This document shows positions 50,697 to 58,109 of a stretch of DNA of 64,000 nucleotides, one piece after another. The notes under the pieces were generated by a model. It searched no databases. It saw only the letters and a list, made by a program, of their open reading frames with translations, and was not told where the DNA came from. A program made the translations under genes and the position numbers. Numbering within the stretch: the stretch's first letter is position 1; every line of letters starts with the position of its first letter. This DNA comes from an uncultured Sphingopyxis sp. (GTDB lineage: Bacteria > Pseudomonadota > Alphaproteobacteria > Sphingomonadales > Sphingomonadaceae): positions 2,418,001 through 2,482,000 of the forward strand of contig NZ_LT598653.1 of NCBI RefSeq assembly GCF_900078365.1, given 5' to 3'.

Positions 50697-50721
50697 AACG
50701 GCACGCCGATGCCGACGTTCC
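50697..50721 (-). promoter_or_regulatory. EcfG (general stress sigma) promoter of the csbD-like gene
   Basis: On the minus strand the sequence reads GGAAC (50721-50717), 16 bases, then CGTT (50700-50697). This is the consensus GGAAC-N16/17-CGTT of EcfG-type sigma factors that drive the alphaproteobacterial general stress response. The position allows a leader of about 45 nt before the ATG at 50645. Confidence 0.75.
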
Positions 50722-50770
50722 GCCGCTTGAGGCAAGCCGTTCAAGAGCAAAGGCCGCCGGCCAAAGTCCG

Positions 50771-50961
50771 CTTTGGGGTGGTTAGCGGACGTTGATCCAA
50801 ATCAGGCCCTCCCCTTCAGGGGAGGGCAGCGAGACTTGCCAGCTTGCTGGCTTAGTCGCAGCGGGTGGGGGCCATCGGCCTAGCGCAAGGTTGATGGCCC
50901 CCACCCCAACCCCTCCCCTGAAGGGGAGGGGCTTGTTTTTCAGCTATGTCTGTTTGCGGCC
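50771..50961. repeat. 191-bp long inverted repeat, left arm
   Basis: By reading, it matches the reverse complement of 53906-54096 at 187 of 191 positions, including non-palindromic flanks (GCGGACGTTGATCCAAATCA on one side and GCTTGTTTTTCAGCTATGTC on the other). Its core is a composite hairpin element of the family at 43280-43413. The remaining DNA up to 51255 shows no gene, only the likely promoter of the next one. Confidence 0.92.
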
Positions 50962-51255
50962 ATTCCCAGCCCTTCGTCCCCGGACCGGACTCGCACTCCC
51001 GCTCGCGCCGGAAATACCGCAGCGGCCCGTCCCCGCCGCTTCGCTCTCCATCACCACCGCGGCCCATCCCAAACCGCTCCTGCCCAGCCCCGGAATGGCA
51101 CAGGATTCGCTTCCACCCGCAACCGGGTCGGCGATAAAAGGCTCGCCTCATCCTATCCCATGCACGGTTCGTCAGCCTTGGCGTGGCCCTTGCGCCCTTA
51201 TACGCGTTCAAGCGACATCCGTTTTCAATCCCATTCCTCAAGGAGACCCCAAGCA

Positions 51256-52101
51256 ATGCGGAAACTCGCAGGCTTTGTTGCAACCTTCTCTCTCGGCATG
51301 GCCGCCGTCGTGGCCGCCCCCGCCATGGCGCAAGATGCCGCCGCGGCGACGATCGACCTTTCGGTCGGCACCCAGGTTTTCGATTCCGAAGGCGCCGTGC
51401 TCGGCACCGTCTCGAGCGCGCAGGGCGCGAACGTCGTCGTCGATCTCGGCGAAGGCAAGCAGGTCACTCTTCCCGCCAATTCGTTCGGCCAGCTCGAAAA
51501 GGGCCCGACGATCGGCGCCACCAAGGCGCAGGTCGTCGCCGCGGTCGATCAGGCCGCGGCCGGCAACGAAGCCAAGCTGACCGCCGCGCTCCAGCCCGGC
51601 GCCGACGTGCGCGGCGTCAACGGCGAAGCGATCCTCGGCAAGGTCAAGCTCGTCGCCGCCGACGGCGTGGTCCTCACCACCCCGACCGGCGACGTGAAGC
51701 TGCCGCGCAATGCCTTCTTCATCGGCCAGGCCGGTCTCGCGACCAGCTTCACCGCCGAGCAGTTCGCCGCCGCGATGCAGCAGGTCAACACCGCCGCCGC
51801 CGCCGATGACGCCGCGGTCGCCGCCGCGCTCGTCGCCGGCACCGAAGTCCGCAGCCTCAAGGGCACCGCCGTGCTCGGCAAGGTCAAGTCGGCCAGCGCC
51901 GACGCGGTCGTCGTGACGACCCCCGGCGGCGACGACGTCAGCCTGCCGCGCAGCGCCTTCCTGATGTCGCCCGCCGGCCTCGCCGCGGCCTATACCGCCG
52001 ACCAGTTCGCCGCTGCCGTCGCGCAGGTGACGGGCGAGCCCGCGCCGCAGGCCGATGCCGCCGCCGCCGCGGACGCGACGGTCGAACAGCCGGCCAACTA
52101 A
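51256..52101 (+). CDS. Secreted protein with three internal PRC-like repeats
   Basis: The 281-aa protein has a signal peptide (ending PAMAQD) and three tandem repeats of about 75-90 residues. Each holds a small beta module: VGTQVFDSEGAVLGTVSSAQ...VTLPANSFG, GADVRGVNGEAILGKVKLVA...VKLPRNAFF, and GTEVRSLKGTAVLGKVKSAS...VSLPRSAFL. Each is followed by an Ala-rich helix (AAVDQAAAGNEA, FAAAMQQVNTAAA, FAAAVAQVTG). The module resembles a PRC-barrel half. The function is unknown. The ATG follows AAGGAG by ten bases; a terminator follows the stop. Confidence 0.82.
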   Translation: MRKLAGFVATFSLGMAAVVAAPAMAQDAAAATIDLSVGTQVFDSEGAVLGTVSSAQGANVVVDLGEGKQVTLPANSFGQLEKGPTIGATKAQVVAAVDQAAAGNEAKLTAALQPGADVRGVNGEAILGKVKLVAADGVVLTTPTGDVKLPRNAFFIGQAGLATSFTAEQFAAAMQQVNTAAAADDAAVAAALVAGTEVRSLKGTAVLGKVKSASADAVVVTTPGGDDVSLPRSAFLMSPAGLAAAYTADQFAAAVAQVTGEPAPQADAAAAADATVEQPAN

Positions 52102-52124
52102 GCCGCTTCGGCATTTTCGGTCGA

Positions 52125-52155
52125 GGGCGCGGGAGCACGGCTTCCGCGCCCTTTT
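52125..52155 (+). terminator. Terminator after the three-repeat protein gene
   Basis: GGGCGCGG pairs with CCGCGCCC around an 11-base loop and is followed by TTTT. Confidence 0.85.
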
Positions 52156-52197
52156 CCATGCCCCGGGTCGCGGCGCTGTAAAACATGCCCCCTTTAT

Positions 52198-52275
52198 CGT
52201 CATCCCGGCGAAGGCCGGGATCTCACCCTCGCGATTTCACGCACCGGCGAGATCCCGGCCTTCGCCGGGATGACG
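52198..52275. repeat. Inverted repeat, CGTCATCCCGGCGAAGGCCGGGATCTC family
   Basis: Third copy of the family at 29782-29859 and 46873-46950, just before the DUF2975 operon promoter region. Confidence 0.9.
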
Positions 52276-52341
52276 AGATAGAAAGGCAGCGTTTCCCGCC
52301 CCAACCCGACGTCTTATTATCGCCTTGCAATATCTTGCTTA

Positions 52342-52374
52342 TCGATTATCGATATTAGATGTATCGATAATCGA
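52342..52374 (+). promoter_or_regulatory. 13-bp perfect inverted repeat, candidate operator of the DUF2975/XRE operon
   Basis: TCGATTATCGATA (52342-52354) and TATCGATAATCGA (52362-52374) are perfect complements with a 7-bp spacer. Each arm contains ATCGAT, giving several overlapping half-sites. The right arm ends just before the Shine-Dalgarno AAAAGGGG and 15 bp before the DUF2975 ATG. The XRE-type protein encoded in the same operon is the natural candidate to bind it. Confidence 0.7.
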
Positions 52375-52388
52375 AAAGGGGATTTGCG

Positions 52389-52892
52389 ATGCTGCGATGG
52401 AGCCGCCGGCTGCTCATGGGATTGAACATCCTGAACTGGGTGTTCCTCGCGCTGTTCATGATCGCGCTCGTCGCGATCAGCCTGCGCCCCGATCTGGTCC
52501 TCGACGCGATCGCCGGCGCCAAACCGGCGATCGACGGCGGCTATATGCTCGACCTGTTCCGCATCACCCTGCTGCTCTGCATACCGATCGCCATCGCCGC
52601 GCATGCGATCTTCACCCGGCTGATCGCGATGATCGACGCGACAAAGGCGGGCGCGGCCTTCACCATCGGCAATGCCCGGCGCCTGCGCACGATCGGCTGG
52701 TGGCTGCTCGCGACGCAGGTCATCGACGCCGCCTACGGCTGGCTGTCGTTCGAAATGTCGCGCGTCAGCGGCGAGGTGTTCGGCTGGCAACCCAGCCTGA
52801 CCGCCTGGCTCGCCGTTCTCCTCCTCTTCATTCTCGCGCGCATCTTCGAACAGGGCGCGGCGATGCGCGAAGAGCTTGAGCAGACGATCTAG
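52389..52892 (+). CDS. DUF2975 membrane protein
   Basis: The 167-aa protein has four hydrophobic helices, with FRITLLLCIPIAIAAHAIFTRL and GAAFTIGNARRLRTIGWWLL as family-typical parts, ending FILARIFEQGAAMREELEQTI. DUF2975 proteins are often encoded beside small XRE regulators, as here. The role is unknown, possibly sensing at the membrane. Confidence 0.85.
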   Translation: MLRWSRRLLMGLNILNWVFLALFMIALVAISLRPDLVLDAIAGAKPAIDGGYMLDLFRITLLLCIPIAIAAHAIFTRLIAMIDATKAGAAFTIGNARRLRTIGWWLLATQVIDAAYGWLSFEMSRVSGEVFGWQPSLTAWLAVLLLFILARIFEQGAAMREELEQTI

Positions 52893-52902
52893 GGGCCCCG
52901 AT

Positions 52903-53127
52903 ATGCCGATCCGCATCCAGCTCGACGACATGCTGTGGCGGCGGCGGATGACGCTGACCGAACTCAGCGAGCGCGTCGACATCACCGTTGCCAACCTGTC
53001 GGTGCTCAAGACCGGCAAGGCGAAGGCGATCCGCTTCTCGACGCTCGACGCGATCTGCCGCGCGCTCGAATGCCAGCCCGGCGACCTGATCGCCTTCGAC
53101 CCGGAGGGACCGGCCGATGAAGACTGA
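52903..53127 (+). CDS. Small XRE-family transcriptional regulator (YozG-like)
   Basis: The 74-aa protein is one helix-turn-helix domain: MLWRRRMTLTELSERVDITVANLSVLKTGKAKAIRFSTLDAICRALECQPGDLI. It matches the YozG-type Cro/CI group. It lies 10 bp after the DUF2975 gene, and its stop overlaps the next ATG by 11 bp. Autoregulation through the TATCGATAATCGA repeats is inferred. Confidence 0.92.
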   Translation: MPIRIQLDDMLWRRRMTLTELSERVDITVANLSVLKTGKAKAIRFSTLDAICRALECQPGDLIAFDPEGPADED

Positions 53128-53923
53128 TATAAAGACCATCTATCGCAGCGCCTGGGCCTTCGCCTTCGCCTGCCCGCTGCTCTTCCTCGTCCCCGTGCTG
53201 GTCGAACTCGCGCAGCATGTCGTCGAATGGCAGGCCGGCATGTACGACGGCCTCGCGGGCGCCAAAGCCGCCGAAGCCGACCCGCTGCGCCTGCAATTCG
53301 GTTTTGCGAAGACGCTCGCGCTGCTGCTGCCCGGCTACTGGTTCACGCGCTATGTCCTGTTCGATTTCGACGCGCGCCGCGCCGCGCGCATCGCATGGCC
53401 CGCGATCGGGCTGTGGCTCGTCCTGTTCGCACTCAATGGCGTGCAGCAATGGTGGGCGCTCTTCGGCCCCTCGCTGACCGGCCTGATCGGCCTCTCGGGC
53501 CCGGCCGCGCAATGGGCGGGCTATGCGCTGATGCTGCTCGGCACCGTCGCCGGCATCTATTTCACGGCGTGGATCGCCGCCTGGCCGCTCGGCAACGCCG
53601 CGATCGGCCCGATCCGTTCGGTGCGGATCATGGCCGGCCGCTTCTGGCGCACCGTGCTATTGCTCCTCGCCGGGGTGCTGCCGCTGATGATCCTCCATTA
53701 TGCGCTCAGCTTCGGCGCGATCTTCGCCCCGGCGATCCTCGACTGGCCGCTGCTCCTCCTCGACGCGCTCGTCGTCGGCCTGCTCGCGCTGACCATGGCG
53801 GGCAGCAACGCCGTCGCCGCCCGCCACGCGCCACGATCAAGGGCTGCGACCTGCGGCCCGAGCCGGGCGGGGCCGCGTGACCTGACGAAGGCGAAGGCCG
53901 ATTTCGGCCGCAAACAGACATAG
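53117..53923 (+). CDS. Multi-pass membrane protein of unknown function
   Basis: The 268-aa protein has about six transmembrane helices (residues 12-30, 65-80, 92-110, 130-155, 178-200, 210-235) and a basic tail. It opens MKTDIKTIYRSAWAFAFACP. The last codons (FGRKQT) lie inside the right 191-bp repeat, so the C-terminus may have been re-set by the repeat. No family recognised. Confidence 0.75.
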   Translation: MKTDIKTIYRSAWAFAFACPLLFLVPVLVELAQHVVEWQAGMYDGLAGAKAAEADPLRLQFGFAKTLALLLPGYWFTRYVLFDFDARRAARIAWPAIGLWLVLFALNGVQQWWALFGPSLTGLIGLSGPAAQWAGYALMLLGTVAGIYFTAWIAAWPLGNAAIGPIRSVRIMAGRFWRTVLLLLAGVLPLMILHYALSFGAIFAPAILDWPLLLLDALVVGLLALTMAGSNAVAARHAPRSRAATCGPSRAGPRDLTKAKADFGRKQT

Positions 53924-54096
53924 CTGAAAAACAAGCCCCTCCCCTTCAGGGGAGGGGTTGGGGTGGGGGCCATCAGCCTTGCGCAAGGCCGATGGCCCCC
54001 ACCCGCTGCGACTAAGCCAGCAAGCTGGCAAGTCTCGCTGCCCTCCCCTGAAGGGGAGGGCCTGATTTGGATCAACGTCCGCTTCCCACCCCAAAG
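53906..54096. repeat. 191-bp long inverted repeat, right arm
   Basis: Reverse complement of 50771-50961 with four mismatches by reading. It overlaps the last 18 bases of the membrane protein gene and ends 28 bp before the GGDEF gene stop. Confidence 0.92.
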
Positions 54097-54123
54097 CCGA
54101 CACTCACCAAACCCGAATCCCCC

Positions 54124-55911
54124 TCAAGCCGCCATCCGCAGCCGGTTCCGCCCCTCGCGCTTCGCCGCGTAAAGCGCCTGATCGGCGCGGTGCAGCAATT
54201 CCTCGATGTCGATCTCGCCGTCGAACACCGCGACGCCGATGCTGACTGTCGCCGGCGGCAGCCCCTCTTCGGCCGCGGTGCCGGTTTCGACCGCCTTGCG
54301 CACGCGTTCGGCGACGATCTCGGCGGCCTGCGCGCTCGACCGCTGGAGGATGCACACGAACTCCTCGCCGCCGATGCGGCCGAGCATATCCTCCTCGCGC
54401 AGCGCCGCCTTGGCGCGCTGGCCGACGCGGTGGATGACGCGGTCCCCCATCGCATGGCCGTGGGCGTCGTTGATCCGCTTGAAATGATCGATGTCGAAGA
54501 TCGCGACCGCCAGCGGCGCGCCATGGTCGCGTGCGCCCGCCAGCGCCTTTTCGAGATAGGCCAGCGTATGCCGCCGGTTGGGCAGGCCGGTGAGCATGTC
54601 GGTGTTGGCGACGCGCTCGGCGGCGCTGCGCGCGGCTTCCAGTATCCGCGCATTCTCGACCGTCTCGGTAACGTCCTGCACGGTACCGAAAATGGCGATC
54701 GCCCGCCCGCCGCGGCCCATCTCGATCGACCCGTGCGACTTTACATGACGAATCTCGCCGTCGGCGCGATGGATGCGCCCCTGAAAAGCGAAGGGTTCGC
54801 CGGTCCGCACCGCCACCTCCAATATCTTGCGGACCGCGGCGCCGTCCTCGGCGACATATTGCTTGACGCTGTAATTCACGTCGACGGGCGTGCCAGGAAC
54901 CAGCCCGTGGATGCGATAGGCCTGGTCCGACCAGTGGATCGTCCAGCCGACCAGATCGACGCGCCAATGGCCGACGAGCGCCGCCGCCTCGGCCTGCAGC
55001 AGCCAGCGGTTGCTCTGCTCGAGCCGCTTCGCCAGCCGCTGGCGCACGATCAGCAGCGCCGCGAGCGGCAAGGTCGTGAACAGGAGCGACAGCAGGTAGA
55101 ATTGCAGGAACAGCACCTTGACCTTGGGCGCCGCCTCGATCGCGGCGATCGGGCCATGGCCCTGCCCGGTAAGCAGCGAAGTGATGATCGTCACGATCAG
55201 CATCCCCGCAGCAGCGCCGAAGGGACCGAGGCGATAGGCCGCCGCGACGACCGCGATGCACGGCAGGAAGGTCGCGGGAAATTCCGCCTGGGTAAAGGCG
55301 GCGATGGTGACCAGACCGGCGGCGGTCAGGATCGCGGTCGCCTCGGCCCTCATCGCCGGGGGCGCGTTGCCTAGCGCCTTCGTGCCGACCATCCGCACGA
55401 GCATCACGATCGGCGGCGTGACGATCAGCATCCCCAGCAGCACCGTCGTCAGCCACGACAGATAGAAATCGGCGCCTGCCCCGGCCAGGGTCCCCGCGAG
55501 CGCGGCGCTCGCCACGCTCGCCCCCAGCGCCGCGACGCAGAAGCCGGCGACCGCGCGCGGGACCATGAACGACAGCTCGTTCGTCTGACGGCGGATCAGC
55601 CATAGCGCGATGGCGCCCTCGCACCCGTTCGCGAGTGTATAGGCGAGGCAGGACAAGGGCGGCACGCCGCCCCACAGGTTCGCCGCGAGACTGGCGAGGG
55701 CCATGCCCGCGAAGGCCGAAACGCGCGGCCGCGCATGGGCCGGCATCAACAGCAGCAATGCAAGGAAATAGCCGCTCGGGGGCCAGACCGCGGCGATATT
55801 GTCGGCCCCCTTGGTCGCGTGCAGCGACAGGCTCGCCAGCAGGAAATATCCCGTTGCGGTCAACAGGAACCAGAAGACCGCTTCGACTCTGGGGGACAGC
55901 GACCGGGTCAT
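54124..55911 (-). CDS. Membrane diguanylate cyclase with MASE1-like and PAS domains
   Basis: The 595-aa protein has an N-terminal membrane sensor of eight or more helices (residues 10-290, with AVWPPSGYFLALLLL typical of MASE1), a PAS domain (about 305-420) and a GGDEF domain with an active GGEEF site (514-518). An intact RxxD product-inhibition site lies five residues upstream (R505-D508). It should make cyclic di-GMP with feedback control, unlike the GGDEF-EAL protein at 25.6-28.3 kb. Confidence 0.93.
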   Translation of the reverse strand: MTRSLSPRVEAVFWFLLTATGYFLLASLSLHATKGADNIAAVWPPSGYFLALLLLMPAHARPRVSAFAGMALASLAANLWGGVPPLSCLAYTLANGCEGAIALWLIRRQTNELSFMVPRAVAGFCVAALGASVASAALAGTLAGAGADFYLSWLTTVLLGMLIVTPPIVMLVRMVGTKALGNAPPAMRAEATAILTAAGLVTIAAFTQAEFPATFLPCIAVVAAAYRLGPFGAAAGMLIVTIITSLLTGQGHGPIAAIEAAPKVKVLFLQFYLLSLLFTTLPLAALLIVRQRLAKRLEQSNRWLLQAEAAALVGHWRVDLVGWTIHWSDQAYRIHGLVPGTPVDVNYSVKQYVAEDGAAVRKILEVAVRTGEPFAFQGRIHRADGEIRHVKSHGSIEMGRGGRAIAIFGTVQDVTETVENARILEAARSAAERVANTDMLTGLPNRRHTLAYLEKALAGARDHGAPLAVAIFDIDHFKRINDAHGHAMGDRVIHRVGQRAKAALREEDMLGRIGGEEFVCILQRSSAQAAEIVAERVRKAVETGTAAEEGLPPATVSIGVAVFDGEIDIEELLHRADQALYAAKREGRNRLRMAA

Positions 55912-55977
55912 GCGGCCAGTTAGCCGAAAAGCGGAAAATAAACCGCTAATATATCGCGCGGCCGGGCTTTGCCTCGA

Positions 55978-56589
55978 TCAGCCGACGCCGCCGAAGGTCA
56001 GGCCGACGACTTCGGCGACCTTCGCCTCGTCCCAATCGATGCGCCGGTCGAGGATCAACATCGCGAGGCCGTGGACCAGCGACCAGGCGTGCAGCGCCGC
56101 GGTGTCGACATCCGCCACGCCGGGCAGCGCCTCGCCGACCCCCGCGCGCAGCAGATTATAGGCGACTTCGCCGCCGTCGCCGCCTTCCTTGCGGCCCGCC
56201 ATCTGGCGCGTGAAGCTCAGGCGGAACAGCGCGGGTTCGTCGTGGGCGAAGCGGACATAGGCGGTGCCCGTGGCCTTGAAGCCCGCGACGCCGCCGCCCG
56301 CCTTCAGCCAAGCCTGCGCCTGTAGCGCCCCCAGCCGCCGCAGCCCCTCGTCGGCGAGCGCGTCGAGCAGCGCCTCCTTGTCGGGGAAATGGCGGTAGAG
56401 CGCCGTCGCGCTGACCCCGACGTCGCGCGCCAGCGCGCGCAGGCCGAGTTCGGCGCCGTCCCCTTCGGCCAGCCGCTCGAGCCCCGCGGCGATCACCGCC
56501 GCGCGCAGGTCGCCATGATGATAGCCACGCGTCGCCTTCGCCGCCGCGCCGCCTTTTATGTTGACACTGTTATCTTTGCCTGCCATCAT
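55978..56589 (-). CDS. TetR-family transcriptional regulator
   Basis: The protein is 203 aa, with a TetR DNA-binding domain (RGYHHGDLRAAVIAAGLERLAEG and LALRALARDVGVSATALYRHFPDKEALL) and a ligand domain of the WHG type (HAWSLVHGLAMLILD). The start could be the ATG at 56589 or 56586. It diverges from the carotenoid oxygenase gene and probably represses it and itself; the inducer is unknown. Confidence 0.92.
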   Translation of the reverse strand: MMAGKDNSVNIKGGAAAKATRGYHHGDLRAAVIAAGLERLAEGDGAELGLRALARDVGVSATALYRHFPDKEALLDALADEGLRRLGALQAQAWLKAGGGVAGFKATGTAYVRFAHDEPALFRLSFTRQMAGRKEGGDGGEVAYNLLRAGVGEALPGVADVDTAALHAWSLVHGLAMLILDRRIDWDEAKVAEVVGLTFGGVG

Positions 56590-56606
56590 GTTGCCACTGT
56601 AAACAT
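56558..56606. promoter_or_regulatory. Candidate TetR operator with two repeated sites
   Basis: ATGTTGCCACTGTAAACAT (56588-56606) is a near-palindrome matching at 7 of 9 pairs. A related site ATGTTGACACTGTTA lies 30 bp away at 56558-56572, inside the first codons of the regulator gene. Both lie between the divergent TetR and carotenoid oxygenase starts or at their edge. Confidence 0.5.
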
Positions 56607-56666
56607 CCCGAGTCGCCCGCGCAACCCTCCGCGGCACCTTCGCCAACTTCCGTAAGGAGCATGTCC

Positions 56667-58109
56667 ATGGCAAGCAACGTCGAAACCCTGATCCGCAGCG
56701 CGGTCGTCAAAGGCATCGGCAAGGTCGCCGACTTCAACCGCAAGCGCCTCCCCCGCCCCACCGACGCCCACCCCTTCCTCACCGGCATCCACAAACCGAT
56801 GACGCAGGAGTTCACGCTCGAAGAGTTGCAGGTCGACGGCGAGATTCCGGCGCAGCTAAAGGGTCGCTACCTCCGCAACGGCCCCAATCCCGCCCTCGCG
56901 CCCGACCCTGCCAGCTACCACTGGTTCACCGGCGCGGGCATGGTCCACGGCATCCGCATCGAAGACGGCAAGGCCGACTGGTATCGCAACCGCTGGGTGC
57001 GCGGCGCCGAAGCGTGCGAGATGCTCGGCGAGGAACTCCCCCCCGGCCCGCGCGAAGGCCGCAACGATGCGCCCAACACCAATGTCGTCGGCCTCGCAGG
57101 CCGCACCTTCGCTATTGTCGAAGCGGGCGGAAAGCCCGTCGAGCTAGGTTATGAGCTGGACACGATCGCGCACAACCCGTTCGACGGCACGCTGGCCGGC
57201 GCCTATACGGCGCACCCGCACCACGACCCCTTCACCGGCGAAATGCACGCGATCACCTATCGCGGCGACGAGCCGAACAAAGTCTGGCACGTCGTGCTCG
57301 ACAGACAGGCGCATGTCATCCGCGAGGAAGCGGTCGCGGTGAGCGACGGCCCGTCGATCCACGATTGCGCGATCACCGAGAATTACGTGCTCGTCTTCGA
57401 CCTTCCCGTAACCTTCTCGATGAAGATGCTGCTCGCGGGCTATCGCTTCCCCTATGCCTGGAACGAGGCGCATCCCGCACGGGTCGGCCTCCTTCCCAGG
57501 AACGGGCGCGGCGACAGCGTCATCTGGGTCCCGGTCGAGCCCTGCTACGTCTTTCACCCCGCCAACGCGTTCGAGACCGCTGACGGCAAGGTCGTCGTCG
57601 ATGTCGTCGCGCACGAGACGATGTTCGCCGAATCGAAGCGCGGCCCCGACAGCCGGAAATCGCGCATGGAACGCTGGACGATCGACCCCGCCGCGGGCAC
57701 GACGACGCGCGCGATCGTCCACGATCATGCGCAGGAATTTCCGCGCTATGACGAGCGGCTGACGACCCGGCCCTATCGCTACGCCTACAGCGTCGCGATC
57801 CCCGACGGAGAGTCGGCCGAATGGGCGCTCGCCGAAACGCGGCTGTTCAAGCACGACCTCGACAAGGGCTCGACAGCGGTCCACGACTTCGGTCCCGGCC
57901 GCCATCCCGGCGAATTCGTTTTCGTGCCGCGGAGCGCCGAAGGCGCCGAAGACGACGGCTGGCTGATCGGACTGGTCGTGGACATGAATGACGAGACCAC
58001 CGACCTCGTCATTCTGAATGCCGACGATTTTACGGGGCCGCCGCAAGCCGTCGTTCACCTGCCGCACCGCATTCCTCCGGGGTTTCACGGCAATTGGGTC
58101 GCGGATTGA
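56667..58109 (+). CDS. Carotenoid oxygenase (RPE65/lignostilbene dioxygenase family)
   Basis: The 480-aa non-heme iron enzyme cleaves carotenoids or stilbenes. The iron histidines are visible in AYTAHPHHDPFTGEMH, in SDGPSIHDCAITENYVLVFDLP, in YVFHPANAFET and near the C-terminus in IPPGFHGNWV. The N-terminal block KGRYLRNGPNPA is diagnostic. The ATG at 56667 is seven bases after AAGGAG; the ATG at 56661 is too close to it. Its 3' end overlaps the convergent NTP-transferase gene by 80 bp. Confidence 0.94.
   Translation: MASNVETLIRSAVVKGIGKVADFNRKRLPRPTDAHPFLTGIHKPMTQEFTLEELQVDGEIPAQLKGRYLRNGPNPALAPDPASYHWFTGAGMVHGIRIEDGKADWYRNRWVRGAEACEMLGEELPPGPREGRNDAPNTNVVGLAGRTFAIVEAGGKPVELGYELDTIAHNPFDGTLAGAYTAHPHHDPFTGEMHAITYRGDEPNKVWHVVLDRQAHVIREEAVAVSDGPSIHDCAITENYVLVFDLPVTFSMKMLLAGYRFPYAWNEAHPARVGLLPRNGRGDSVIWVPVEPCYVFHPANAFETADGKVVVDVVAHETMFAESKRGPDSRKSRMERWTIDPAAGTTTRAIVHDHAQEFPRYDERLTTRPYRYAYSVAIPDGESAEWALAETRLFKHDLDKGSTAVHDFGPGRHPGEFVFVPRSAEGAEDDGWLIGLVVDMNDETTDLVILNADDFTGPPQAVVHLPHRIPPGFHGNWVAD

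Noticed and set aside
50962..51255. Open frames in the gap before the three-repeat protein
   Set aside because: They are short, overlap each other on both strands, and have no Shine-Dalgarno or recognisable sequence; the gap is more likely promoter DNA.
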